DNA of 64,000 bases, from the NCBI RefSeq assembly GCF_024053505.1, contig NZ_JAMXQS010000002.1, positions 186,001 to 250,000 of the forward strand, in the 5' to 3' direction. This document shows, piece after piece, positions 24,637-33,351 of this stretch. Both the position numbers and the translations under genes were made by a program. The notes beneath the pieces are model-generated. The model had not been told where the DNA came from and did no database searches. It saw only the letters and a program-made list of their open reading frames with translations. This DNA comes from Mesorhizobium liriopis. GTDB lineage: Bacteria > Pseudomonadota > Alphaproteobacteria > Rhizobiales > Rhizobiaceae. How positions within the stretch are numbered: the first letter of the stretch is position 1; every line of letters begins with the position of its first letter.

Positions 24637-24936
24637 CTAGCGCCGCCCCCTCGTCGGTGCATGGAAATCCGGGGGCTTCCTGGCGATCCAGCCGAGGAAT
24701 TTCTGCATTAGCGGCTCGGCGGAGGGGAGCTTGTCGTCGTCGGCCAGCCGCGCGAGTTCGTGGTTGGTGAAGGTTGCGTGCAAAGCGCGGTGGCAGATGG
24801 GGTGGACGGGCACGGTTTCGCGGCCGCCGCGGCTTTTGGGCTTGGGGTGGTGCCACTCGACGCGCGAGCCCAGGGGCCGCGCACAGAGCCAGCAGGGTTG
24901 GAGTTCGCCTTCGGCTTTTTCGGAGCGTCTTGCCAT
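24637..24936 (-). CDS. HNH endonuclease-domain protein
   Basis: A 99-residue single-domain protein. It has a zinc-binding CWLC near the N-terminus, the HNH core EWHHPKPKSRGG, and HPICHRALHATFTNHEL, giving the beta-beta-alpha metal fold with the second His pair. It is convergent with the GNAT gene with only three bases between stops, and is not linked to restriction genes. Such small HNH proteins are common in Hyphomicrobiales with unknown targets. Confidence 0.85.
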   Translation of the reverse strand: MARRSEKAEGELQPCWLCARPLGSRVEWHHPKPKSRGGRETVPVHPICHRALHATFTNHELARLADDDKLPSAEPLMQKFLGWIARKPPDFHAPTRGRR

Positions 24937-24967
24937 GGCGCGAATATAGGGTGCCGCCCGTTCCGCT

Positions 24968-25474
24968 TCAGCTTGCGCGGCGGGTTCGCGACTGCAGGAT
25001 TTCGTGAAGCGAGACGGGCTTCAGGCCCATCGGATCGACGCCCACATCGTATTGGCGCGTCTGCGGCTTCAGCCGGCCGTGCGAGTGGCCGTGCAAATTG
25101 ACCGATTTGCGACCCATGCCGTTCCAGGTGCGAAAGGGGTAGTGGCAAAGCACGAGCACCGTGCCGTCCACGACGAGTTCGCGATAGTGCTGGACGGATT
25201 CCCATTGCGGTGCGTTGACGGTGGCCAAGTCGTCATTGTTGCCGATCATCAGATGCTTGCGGCCGTTCAGGCGTGAAAGCAGCGTTTCCGCATGGCCTGG
25301 GCGAACGGAGCGGCAGAAATCGCCGAGATGCCACACCTCGTCTTCCGCGCCGACAGTTCCGTTCCAGTTGTCGATCAGCGCGTCGTCGTGCTCGGAAAGC
25401 GTGGAAAAGGGGCGGCGGTCGATGCGCAGGACGCGCGGGTCGGAAAAATGGGTGTCGCTGGAAAAGAAGATCAT
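24968..25474 (-). CDS. Metallophosphoesterase (YfcE/MJ0936-like)
   Basis: A 168-residue calcineurin-like phosphoesterase. The dimetal ligands are visible: DTH in FFSSDTHFSD, GD in WHLGDFC, GNND in MIGNNDDLA, H in LCHYPF and GHSH in HGHSHGRL. The start at 25474 is chosen because the first metal motif begins six residues in. An upstream in-frame extension is arginine/cysteine rich and unlikely. It lies 31 bases upstream of the HNH gene on the same strand. Confidence 0.92.
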   Translation of the reverse strand: MIFFSSDTHFSDPRVLRIDRRPFSTLSEHDDALIDNWNGTVGAEDEVWHLGDFCRSVRPGHAETLLSRLNGRKHLMIGNNDDLATVNAPQWESVQHYRELVVDGTVLVLCHYPFRTWNGMGRKSVNLHGHSHGRLKPQTRQYDVGVDPMGLKPVSLHEILQSRTRRAS

Positions 25475-25602
25475 CAGGGCGCTGAACCGACATGCGCCGT
25501 GACAGGTTCCGGCAGGCCATGTGGAACCCGAAAGCGCCTGCTCGCATTCGCGTGATGAGGCCCTGCACGGGCATGAGTGTTCGAACCCCATGAGGATGCG
25601 CG

Positions 25603-26103
25603 ATGTCGAAATATGGCGAGCTGCCCGAAGAGGAAGCCAAGACCAAGATCTGGGAAAGTGCCGAGAAGATCGGCATCTGCATGTTCGTGACCTGGGACGG
25701 CGAGCGCCAGCGGGCAAGGCCAGTCGCCGCGCGTCCGCATCGCGAGGAGGGCGCGCTCTACGTGCTGACCGATCTGCATGGGCAGAAGGACGATCAGATC
25801 GAGCGCTTTCCGATCGTGACCCTCGCCTTCGCCGACAATTCGGACAACACCTATCTGAGCATCACCGGCCATGCGACGATGTCCAACGACCGCGCCAAGA
25901 TCAAGGAACTGTGGTCGGTGTTCGACAAGATCTTCTGGGAAAGCCCCGAGGACCCCTCGATCCGGCTGATCACGGTGAAGCCGGACGATGCGGAAATCTG
26001 GGACGGCGTGGGCAAGGTGCGCGCGGGGCTCGCCATGGCCGCGAAGCTGACCACGGGCGCGGAGCTTCACATGGGCGACAATGCGAAGGTGGACAGCCTG
26101 TAA
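25603..26103 (+). CDS. Pyridoxamine 5'-phosphate oxidase-family protein (general stress protein 26-like), copy 1
   Basis: A 166-residue split-barrel flavin-binding protein. Segments MFVTWDGERQRARPVAA and LYVLTDLHGQKDDQIER correspond to the FMN-binding strands. The C-terminal segment RAGLAMAAKLTTGAEL is typical of the GSP26 group. Relatives bind FMN or F420 and their substrates are unknown. A paralogue lies at 29343-29783. Confidence 0.88.
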   Translation: MSKYGELPEEEAKTKIWESAEKIGICMFVTWDGERQRARPVAARPHREEGALYVLTDLHGQKDDQIERFPIVTLAFADNSDNTYLSITGHATMSNDRAKIKELWSVFDKIFWESPEDPSIRLITVKPDDAEIWDGVGKVRAGLAMAAKLTTGAELHMGDNAKVDSL

Positions 26104-26170
26104 AGGCTGCCAGGGCAAAGCGGAAACCGGTTTGCCCGCCCGGACAGCCGATAATCAGGGAATCGAGAGT

Positions 26171-26197
26171 CTGTCCGGTTCAACAAAAACCGGACAG
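26171..26197. terminator. Perfect hairpin between convergent genes
   Basis: CTGTCCGGTT and AACCGGACAG form a 10-bp stem with a seven-base loop, midway between the convergent genes ending at 26103 and 26226. There is no strong T-tract on either side, but the position suits a bidirectional terminator. Confidence 0.5.
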
Positions 26198-26225
26198 CCT
26201 CTCAAGGCTGCCCACCCGTTCAGCT

Positions 26226-27548
26226 TCAGCGGCTGCGCGAGGGCGTGAAGATCGATGCGACGCGCGACGCGAGGCTCGGGCCCTTGCCGTCCATGGAGGC
26301 GACCACGACCATGCGGTCCACCTCGCCGCGCTTGAAGGCGGCGAGGAAGCGGTTGTAGTCCTTGAAGACCACGCAGCCGGACGAGTCGCCGCGCACGCGC
26401 AGGAGATAGGTGTGGGCGAGCAATCCCACGCGGCCTTGCGGCGCCTTGCCGTCGACCGGGTTGAGGCGGATGGCCTCGACGCCGTGGAAACGTGACTCGC
26501 GCATCTTGAGATTGTAGGTCGCGGGCGGCGTGGGCCCGCGCATCGTCACATGGGTAAATTTCGGGTTGTCGCGCATCTCGCCGCGGCCCGAATGGGCTTC
26601 GAGCTTCTCGCCGTTGGGCATGTAAACGGTGGCGGCCGAAATGTCATAGACGGCCGTGCGGTTGCCGCGCGTCGGCCATGGGATCGAGGATGCCCGGCCA
26701 CGCGATTCTTCGAGCGGATCGTCGGGCTTGGCATAGGCCAGCACGGCCGGTGCCTTGCGCTGTGCCGGCGCGGGCTTCGCCGGCTCGGCATCGGTCTCGT
26801 CGCCATGATCGGCCGGTTCGGGCGCGATCTTCGCCTGCGGGCGGAATACGGGAGCCAGCGCGCGGTCGGGCAATTGCCAGAGCTGGGGTTTCTCGTCGTC
26901 GGTGGTGCCGATGTCGGGCATGGCATTGGTTTCGAGCGAGGCGACCTGCACCTCACCTTTGTCGAGGGAGGCATCGGCCACGGCTGCCGGGCGCGCATCC
27001 TTCATCTCGACACCGCTGGAGCGGGCGGCGGCATGCGCCGACACCATCAGAATGGCGCTGGCGGCGGCATCCGCGATTTTCTGCTCGGCCGGCTTGGCCT
27101 CCTCGAACGTCGCAGGGCGCGGGGCGTTCAGCGCGAGACGGCCATCGGGCTCGACATGGGCGGTGCGGACGGTTGCCGTGGACGAGCCGAAGCGGTTGTC
27201 GAAGCTTTGGGCTTCGAGAACGGCCTCCTTTTCGGCGCGTGACGCGGCCCAGGCCTTGCGGACCTTTTCGAGGATCGCGGCATTGGCGGCGAGCGTTTCG
27301 GGCGCGACCGACTTCACCTGCCAGCCGAGGCTCGCCTGAACCGGCGGCACTTTCAGCGCACTCGTCTTCTGCGCATCGGGTGCCGGGGCTTCCCAGCGTT
27401 CCGCAAGCCGCGCGCCGCCGGCCCAGGCGCCGAGAGCGAGCCCGGCACAGAGCGTTGCCGCCAGAAGCGGGCGCAGCCGGGACGATGTTTTGCGGGTGTG
27501 CAAGCCCATTGCTCGCATGCTGTTATGCGCAACCAAGCCGTGTCTCAT
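26226..27548 (-). CDS. DUF2778/Tlde1-domain protein (L,D-transpeptidase fold), membrane anchored
   Basis: A 440-residue protein with an N-terminal transmembrane or signal helix (RPLLAATLCAGLALGAWAGG) and a long Ala/Pro-rich linker (about residues 50-290). The C-terminal Tlde1 (formerly DUF2778) domain has catalytic motifs LLAHTYLLRV (His) and GDSSGCVVF (Ser-x-Gly-Cys). In enteric bacteria Tlde1 proteins are type VI effectors that cut or exchange D-amino acids in peptidoglycan. Here there is no type VI gene nearby and the protein has its own export signal, so a cell-wall remodelling role in the producing cell is more likely (inference). Confidence 0.82.
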   Translation of the reverse strand: MRHGLVAHNSMRAMGLHTRKTSSRLRPLLAATLCAGLALGAWAGGARLAERWEAPAPDAQKTSALKVPPVQASLGWQVKSVAPETLAANAAILEKVRKAWAASRAEKEAVLEAQSFDNRFGSSTATVRTAHVEPDGRLALNAPRPATFEEAKPAEQKIADAAASAILMVSAHAAARSSGVEMKDARPAAVADASLDKGEVQVASLETNAMPDIGTTDDEKPQLWQLPDRALAPVFRPQAKIAPEPADHGDETDAEPAKPAPAQRKAPAVLAYAKPDDPLEESRGRASSIPWPTRGNRTAVYDISAATVYMPNGEKLEAHSGRGEMRDNPKFTHVTMRGPTPPATYNLKMRESRFHGVEAIRLNPVDGKAPQGRVGLLAHTYLLRVRGDSSGCVVFKDYNRFLAAFKRGEVDRMVVVASMDGKGPSLASRVASIFTPSRSR

Positions 27549-27790
27549 TGTTTACCCGGAATGCTCTCATTGAGCGGGCCGTTACTCAAAACGGATCCGC
27601 CCGCGCCACTCAGTGAGAGTTGTCAGGCTCTCAAACCAACTTTGAGGCCTGAATATGAAGGGAACGGGTAACCAATTTCTTTAACTCGGCGTTTGCTTCA
27701 CAAACACGTGCGCGGTGCGTGAGCAGCTCAAAACAGAAATGCTCGGAACCAGGTCCGGGCATTCGCAATTTCCAGCGGTTTTCTCGGTAT

Positions 27791-28696
27791 TCACTGCATC
27801 TGCGGCTTGCGCAGGAAGCTGTTGCGGTCGGCACTCTTCACGCGCAGCCAGGTCTCGCGTCCGTCACGCACCACGCGGATCGGCAGTTCGGTGCCCGCCG
27901 GCCCGCTTTCCCAGACACGGCGATAGAAATCGGCCAGGCCTTCCACTTCCCTGTCGCGCACATCCGAGATGATGTCGCCGCGCTGAAGCCCGGCCTTTTC
28001 GGCGGGACCGTCCTCGGCGACGCTCATGACGATCACCTCGCCATTGCTTTCTGCCGAGAACACGCCGAGCCAGGGACGCGGCGGTTTGTTGACCTGGCCG
28101 CGCTTGAGCAGATCGTCGAGGATCGGCGTCAAAAGGTCGATCGGCACGATCATGTTGATGTCCTCGATCTCGTCGCCTCGGCTCATCTGGAGCCGGAGCG
28201 AGCCGATGCCGAGCAGGTTGCCGTCGGCATCCACGAGGGCCGCCCCGCCCCAGGAAGGATGCGCGGGCGCGGTGAACATCGCCTCGTCGAGCAGATATTC
28301 CCAGTAGCCGGCGAATTCCTGCCGCGCGACGATCTCGGCATCGACGGAGTGGCCGGTGCCGTCCACCAGCAGAACCGGATCGCCGACGCGCGCTTTCCGT
28401 CCGCTTCCGAGCGGTATCGCGGGCAGACCGAGGGGGCCGAGCGCCTGTACGAGACCGAAGCCGGTTTCCTGGTCGAAGGCGAGCGCATGGCCCGCGACCA
28501 CATTGCCATCGGGCTTGGTCAGCCAGACTTCCTCGGCTTCCGTGATCAGATAGCCGATCGTCAGCACGAGGCCGTTCTCGCGGATCACGACGCCCGAGCC
28601 CGCGCGCTCGGTGCCGAGCGTGTCGGCGGTGAAGGCATCGCTCGGCACGGTGGCGCGAACGGAAACAACGGATTGCAGCGCTTGGTCGAGGCTCAT
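27791..28696 (-). CDS. DegP/HtrA-like pseudoprotease with PDZ domain
   Basis: A 301-residue protein with a trypsin-like double barrel (about 10-195) and a PDZ domain (about 200-290, PWLGVFSAE...GPAEKAGLQRGDIIS). The fold is clear from GSGVVI and the GGAALVDADGNLLGI region. In DegP the triad sits in NNHVV, RSDIAL and GNSGGAL. Here the matching positions are TIGYLI (Tyr49), TGFGLV (Gly79) and PSWGGAAL (Trp149), so all three catalytic residues are gone. There is no signal peptide, so it is probably cytoplasmic. It may act as a PDZ-containing scaffold or chaperone. Annotation as a protease would be misleading. Confidence 0.87.
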   Translation of the reverse strand: MSLDQALQSVVSVRATVPSDAFTADTLGTERAGSGVVIRENGLVLTIGYLITEAEEVWLTKPDGNVVAGHALAFDQETGFGLVQALGPLGLPAIPLGSGRKARVGDPVLLVDGTGHSVDAEIVARQEFAGYWEYLLDEAMFTAPAHPSWGGAALVDADGNLLGIGSLRLQMSRGDEIEDINMIVPIDLLTPILDDLLKRGQVNKPPRPWLGVFSAESNGEVIVMSVAEDGPAEKAGLQRGDIISDVRDREVEGLADFYRRVWESGPAGTELPIRVVRDGRETWLRVKSADRNSFLRKPQMQ

Positions 28697-28846
28697 CGGA
28701 CGTCTTTCTCGGTCGAACAGTCTTGGATAACAGGGCGAAGCCGAGACAGGCGTCTCAAGGCTTTCGCAGGACGCATCGCGCGAAGGCGGGCGTCTTCCTG
28801 AAAAATAAGCATTGCCGTGGGCGAGACAAGCCCGTTCGTGAGCCGC

Positions 28847-29188
28847 CTACTCGCCGTCCTCGCCACCCGGCTCCAAGCCCTGATCCTCGCAGGCCTTGAG
28901 TGCCGCCGCAAGTTCGGCATCGTCCTGCGCGGCATTGACCGAGCCGTCCTCGGCACTTTCATTGGCTTCGGCCAGATCCGCGCATTCCTCGCCCATGGTC
29001 TCGGTGGGGGACGCGGCTTCGAGCGCCTCGTGCACCTGCCACTGCCAGTAGACGAAGCCGCCACCGACGAGCAGCGCCACGAGCGCTGCGATGATCAGCC
29101 CGCCCCGGCGCGAGGTCAGGCGTTCCCGGCGGCGGGCGAGGCGGCGTTTAAAGGGCGAAAAGCCTCGAGGCACGGCAGCGGACTCCAA
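28847..29188 (-). CDS. Small single-span membrane protein of unknown function
   Basis: A 113-residue protein with an Arg/Lys-rich N-terminus (RRLARRRERL), one transmembrane helix at about residues 30-46 (GLIIAALVALLVGGGFV) and an acidic periplasmic tail with two cysteines (ECADLAEANE and ACEDQG). It lies 150 bases upstream of the pseudoprotease gene on the same strand. No family recognised. Confidence 0.65.
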   Translation of the reverse strand: MESAAVPRGFSPFKRRLARRRERLTSRRGGLIIAALVALLVGGGFVYWQWQVHEALEAASPTETMGEECADLAEANESAEDGSVNAAQDDAELAAALKACEDQGLEPGGEDGE

Positions 29189-29342
29189 GATACAGGGCGG
29201 TGCAACCTAGAAAGATTGGCTTTCTTGGGGCTGACGAGCCGAGAACGGACGGGGCGGGACTGCCAGGAGGGGAACAGTTAAAAGGGGAACTGATCAATGC
29301 CCCCGCGCTTCCTAAGGCTGCAAACCCACAAGGAGCACATTC

Positions 29343-29783
29343 ATGGGCCAGCTGACGCTTGCCGACCTGTCCAAGAAGATCGCCGAGATCGATTTCGCCA
29401 TGCTGTCCACCCACACGCCCGGCGGCGAGATCGCCTCGCGCCCGATGAGCAACAATGGCGACGTGGAATACAAGGGCGACAGCTACTTCTTCGCCCACCA
29501 AAGCACGCATTCCGTGTCGCAGATCGAAAGCAATCCCAAGGTGACGCTGAATTATGCGGGCGCGAAAAGCCTGCTCGGCAAGCCGGGCATCTTCATCGCC
29601 ATCGAAGGTCGAGGCGAGATCATCCGCGACAAGGCGCAGTTCAAGGAGCATTGGGCCAAGGATGTGGAGCGCTACTTCCCCGAAGGCATCGACACGCCGG
29701 GCCTCACGCTGATCAAGGTCCACGCGACCCGGATCCATTATTGGGATGGCGAGGACGAAGGCGAAGTTTCGGTTCCGGCCTGA
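29343..29783 (+). CDS. Pyridoxamine 5'-phosphate oxidase-family protein (GSP26-like), copy 2
   Basis: A 146-residue split-barrel flavin-binding protein that starts MGQLTLADLSKKIAEIDFAM after a GGAG site. The FMN-binding strands appear as MLSTHTPGGEIASRPM and SYFFAHQSTHSVSQIES. The ending VHATRIHYWDGEDEGE is typical of GSP26 proteins. It is shorter than the copy at 25603 and clearly diverged. It is probably a stress-linked flavin/F420-type oxidoreductase with unknown substrate. Confidence 0.88.
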   Translation: MGQLTLADLSKKIAEIDFAMLSTHTPGGEIASRPMSNNGDVEYKGDSYFFAHQSTHSVSQIESNPKVTLNYAGAKSLLGKPGIFIAIEGRGEIIRDKAQFKEHWAKDVERYFPEGIDTPGLTLIKVHATRIHYWDGEDEGEVSVPA

Positions 29784-29808
29784 AACGCGTCAGCCTAATA
29801 GGCGAAGC

Positions 29809-31950
29809 TTAGGCGGGTTGCACGGCCAGCGGGTCTTTCGCTGTGGCCGTGCGGCCCGCCGCACGCGCGACCAGCGCATCGAGCGGTTCGGGGCGGTGCA
29901 GCAGGAAGCCCTGGCCGCAATCGACGCCCATCCCCTGCAGGAGCGCCAAGCCTTCCGGCTTTTCGATGCGCTCGGCGATCACGCGATAGCCAAGGCTTTT
30001 CGCCACGCCGTTGATGGCCGAGACGATCTCGCGGTCGAACTTGTTCTCGGCCATGTGTTCCACGAAGGAGCCGTTGATCTTGATGCTGTCCACGGGAAAG
30101 CGGCGCAGATAGTCGAACGAGGAAAGCCCGGCGCCGAAATCGTCGAGGCTGATCTTGCAGCGCCGCTCGCGTGCCTGGATGACGAAGCGCTCGGCGGCCT
30201 CGAAATTGGTGACGCTCGCGGTTTCGGTGATCTCGAACACCACATTCTCGTAAGGCGCGCCGGTTTCGGTGATGGTCGTGTCCGCGAAGTCCCAGAGACC
30301 CGGATCGCTGAGCGTCTGCGCCGACAGGTTGAAGGACAGAACGAGGCCGTTCTCGCGCATGGCGGCACTGTGGCGCGACAGGGCCGTGCGGAAGATCCAG
30401 CGGTCGAGCTTGGGCGCCATGCCGAACCGTTCGGCGGCCGGAATAAAGGTGCCGGGCATGATCATCTGCCCGTCGCGGCCTTCGAGCCGGGCCAGCACTT
30501 CCGCGTGGGGCGCATCGGTCCAGGGCCGGCCGAGATGGTGGATTTCCTGTCCGAACAGCTTCAGCCGCCCTTCGTCCAGCGCGTCCATCGTATCCGAGGC
30601 GATGCGCGCGGCGTTCAGGCCGGACGTGTAGTTGGGGTCCTGCGAGGCGAACACGGACACCGTGTTGCGGCCCGAGGCCTTGGCGGCGTAGCAGGCATCG
30701 TCGGCACAGGCGAGGGCGTCGGCCGCCGCCATTTTCGGGTCGTGGACGATCGCCGCACCGATCGAGGCGCCGAGCTTGCGCGGACCGGCATTCTGGCGAA
30801 GCTCCGTGTGGCGGATGGCATCGAGGATCAGCTGGGCCAGGAACTCGCCGTTTTCGCAATGCGTGGCGAGAACCGCGAATTCGTCGCCGCCGAGCCGCGC
30901 GGCCTGTGCGCCCTTAGGCAGTACGCCCCGGATCGAGGCGGCAATGGCGCGCAAGGCCGCATCGCCCGCCGCGTGCCCTGCGAAGTCGTTCAGGGCCTTG
31001 AAGTAGTCCAGATCGATATAAAACACCGCGAGCGGCAGGTTGGCGGGCTTGGTGATGGCTTCCGCGAGCATCGCATCGAAGGCGGTGCGGTTCAGAAGTC
31101 CGGTCAGCCCGTCATGGCGCGCGGCAAAGGCCAGTTCCTGCTGCCGTTCTTCCTCGAGCGTCACGTCGCGGACCGTGCCGATCATCTGCCCGGCTTCGTT
31201 CGAGACCGGCATGAACTGCAGGAGCGATTCCACATGGCGCACCACGCCGTCGGCACGGATGATGCGATAGCGCACCGCCACCACGTCATGCGCCTGTCGC
31301 GGAATCTGGTGCGTGATCTCGGCCATCTCGCGGTCTTCGGGGTGCAGGAAGGTCTCCCACAAACCGTCCGGCACCGCGCCCTCCTCGCCGACGAAGCCGT
31401 AGATCGCGCGTGAGCGGGCGTCCCAGTAGCTCTTCTGGGTTTCGAAATCATGGTGCCAGATGCCGGTGCCGCTGGCGGTCAGTGCCAGGCGGAAGCGGGC
31501 ATTGACCTGACCCAGGTCGTGCTCGGCTTCCTTCTGCTTGGAGATGTCGGTCTGCACGCCGACCATGCGTGTGGGGTTGCCCTCGGAATCGCGCTCCACC
31601 ACGCCGCCCCGGTCGAGTACCCAGACCCAGTGCCCGTCCTTGTGGCGCAGGCGCATCTCGGTTTCGATGATGTCGGTGGCGCCCGCCAGATGCCGGTCGC
31701 CGCTTTCCACGGCCTGGTCGCGGTCTTCCGGGTGAGCAAGCTTGAGCCAGAGATCGCTGCCTTGCGCGAGCTCCTCCTGGCTATAGCCCAGCATCCGCGC
31801 CCAGGTGGCGGAATAAAAGCAGGTGCCGCTTTGAAGGTCCCAATCCCAAAGCCCGAGCTGCGCCCGGTCGAGCGCCTGCTCCCAGAACTTTCCGTCGCGA
31901 AATGCTTTCGGCTGTCGGGCCAAGGGCAAGCCCCGGTTGCGGGTTGTCAC
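29809..31950 (-). CDS. PAS-PAS-GGDEF-EAL cyclic-di-GMP protein
   Basis: A 713-residue cytoplasmic signalling protein with two PAS domains (about 20-140 and 145-270), GGDEF (about 275-440) and EAL (about 450-700). The synthase motif RLGGDEFAVLA is intact; no RxxD inhibitory site is present at its usual place. The EAL signature is EVLARL, and the remaining ligands occur in FEITETA, SLDDFGAGLSSFDYLRRF, VIAERIEKPE and GQGFLLHRP. Both catalytic modules look competent, so the protein may make or degrade c-di-GMP depending on the PAS input. No cofactor residue is diagnostic, so the sensed signal is unknown. Confidence 0.94.
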   Translation of the reverse strand: MTTRNRGLPLARQPKAFRDGKFWEQALDRAQLGLWDWDLQSGTCFYSATWARMLGYSQEELAQGSDLWLKLAHPEDRDQAVESGDRHLAGATDIIETEMRLRHKDGHWVWVLDRGGVVERDSEGNPTRMVGVQTDISKQKEAEHDLGQVNARFRLALTASGTGIWHHDFETQKSYWDARSRAIYGFVGEEGAVPDGLWETFLHPEDREMAEITHQIPRQAHDVVAVRYRIIRADGVVRHVESLLQFMPVSNEAGQMIGTVRDVTLEEERQQELAFAARHDGLTGLLNRTAFDAMLAEAITKPANLPLAVFYIDLDYFKALNDFAGHAAGDAALRAIAASIRGVLPKGAQAARLGGDEFAVLATHCENGEFLAQLILDAIRHTELRQNAGPRKLGASIGAAIVHDPKMAAADALACADDACYAAKASGRNTVSVFASQDPNYTSGLNAARIASDTMDALDEGRLKLFGQEIHHLGRPWTDAPHAEVLARLEGRDGQMIMPGTFIPAAERFGMAPKLDRWIFRTALSRHSAAMRENGLVLSFNLSAQTLSDPGLWDFADTTITETGAPYENVVFEITETASVTNFEAAERFVIQARERRCKISLDDFGAGLSSFDYLRRFPVDSIKINGSFVEHMAENKFDREIVSAINGVAKSLGYRVIAERIEKPEGLALLQGMGVDCGQGFLLHRPEPLDALVARAAGRTATAKDPLAVQPA

Positions 31951-32091
31951 TACTGGTTCTTCTGCACAGGTCGTGTGCAGAGTGATTTAACGTTCTACCC
32001 TAAACAAGTTTCGTTCTTAATAAAGTGGATGAAGCCGCTGACGGCGAAGTAGAGCGGAGGCGCACATCTGAGGAACCTGGACGCGGCTCGA

Positions 32092-33351
32092 TCAGACGAG
32101 ACCGAGATTGGCACGCAGCGTCCGGCCATCATAAGCCTCGCGGAACAGACCGCGCCGTTGCAGTTCGGGGATCACCAGCGACACGAAGCTGTCGAGCTCG
32201 CCGGGGAACACGGCCGGCAAGATGTTGAAGCCGTCCGCGGCTTCGCCGGTGAACCATTCTTCCAGCTGGTCGGCGATATCCGATGCCGTGCCCACGACCC
32301 GCCAGTGGCCGCGCGCGCCGGCGAAATGGCGGGCGACATCGCGGATCGACAGCCCGTCGCGGCGCGACTGCTCGATCACCAGCGCCTGCCGGCTCTGCAT
32401 GCCTTGCGTCGCGGGCAGTTCGGGCAGCGGTCCGTCGAGCGGCAGGCCTTTCAGCGCATCCGTGTCGAGATAGGAGGCCAGAAGGGCCAGGGCGACCTCG
32501 TCGGGGATCAGGGCCTGAAGCTGCTCGAACTTTTCTTGCGCCGCCGCGCGCGTTTCGGCGACCACCGGCGAAACGCCGGGCATGATCCTGAGGTGATCGG
32601 GGTTGCGTCCCGCCTCGCGGACGCGGTGCTTCACGTCGTCGTAGAAGCTCTTCGCGACCTCGAAGGTTTGCGCCGCGGTGAACACCACATCCGCCGTGCG
32701 CGCGGCGAGGTCGCGGCCGACATCGGACGCGCCCGCCTGCACCAGCACCGGCGCGCCTTGCGGCGAAGGCGGCAGGCCGAGGCCCTGGAAGACCGAAAAA
32801 TTCTCGCCCTCATGCGCGATGGGTCTCGCGCGATCGGCCGGGTCCCAAAGGCGCTTCACGATATCGGCGAACTCGTTGGCGCGCCCGTAGCGGTCGCCAT
32901 GACGGCACAGGCCCTCCGCGCCGAAATTGGCGGCTTCGATGGTGCTGGCCGAGGTGACGAGGTTCCAGCCGGCGCGACCTCCCGACAAAAGATCGAGCGA
33001 GGCGAAGGCGCGGGCGAGCGCGTAAGGCTCGTTATAGGAGGTGGAAGCGGTGGCGACGAGGCCGATCGTGCTCGTATGCGCGGCAAGGCCGGCAAGCAGG
33101 CTCAAGGGTTCGAAACCGACTGAGCGCGAGGTCTGGCTGGCGATGTTCGCGTTGGCTTCGCGTAGGCCGGCTGCGTCTTCGAGGAAAAGAAGGTCGAAAC
33201 CGGCCTGTTCGGCGGCCCGGGCGAGGCGGACATAATGTTCGAAGCGGATGCCGGCATCGGCCGCTGCCTCCGGGTGGCGCCAGGCAGCGATATGGTGCCC
33301 GGTCGCCATCAGAAAGGCACCGAGGGAAAGCTTTGCGCCGGCAGGTCTCAC
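32092..33351 (-). CDS. LLM-class flavin-dependent monooxygenase, NtaA/SnaA/DszA type
   Basis: A 419-residue bacterial-luciferase-fold monooxygenase that uses FMNH2 from a partner reductase. The long C-terminal extension and segments RAAEQAGFDLLFLEDAAGL, NEPYALARAFASLDLLSGGR, GWNLVTSAST and VLVQAGASDVGRDLAA are typical of the NtaA/DszA group, which attacks chelators, sulfur heterocycles or long alkanes. No NADH:FMN reductase is in the window. The last ORF bases overlap the neighbouring gene's ATG by four, indicating coupling. Confidence 0.92.
   Translation of the reverse strand: MRPAGAKLSLGAFLMATGHHIAAWRHPEAAADAGIRFEHYVRLARAAEQAGFDLLFLEDAAGLREANANIASQTSRSVGFEPLSLLAGLAAHTSTIGLVATASTSYNEPYALARAFASLDLLSGGRAGWNLVTSASTIEAANFGAEGLCRHGDRYGRANEFADIVKRLWDPADRARPIAHEGENFSVFQGLGLPPSPQGAPVLVQAGASDVGRDLAARTADVVFTAAQTFEVAKSFYDDVKHRVREAGRNPDHLRIMPGVSPVVAETRAAAQEKFEQLQALIPDEVALALLASYLDTDALKGLPLDGPLPELPATQGMQSRQALVIEQSRRDGLSIRDVARHFAGARGHWRVVGTASDIADQLEEWFTGEAADGFNILPAVFPGELDSFVSLVIPELQRRGLFREAYDGRTLRANLGLV

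Noticed and set aside
26226-27548. A type VI secretion effector/immunity pair
   Set aside because: No immunity-like gene or secretion component is adjacent, and the protein has its own export helix.
27631-27834. Small minus-strand frame beyond the pseudoprotease stop
   Set aside because: It overlaps the 3' end of the pseudoprotease gene in another frame and has no ribosome site or motif.
27791-28696. Annotation as a DegP/HtrA serine protease
   Set aside because: None of the three triad residues is present.
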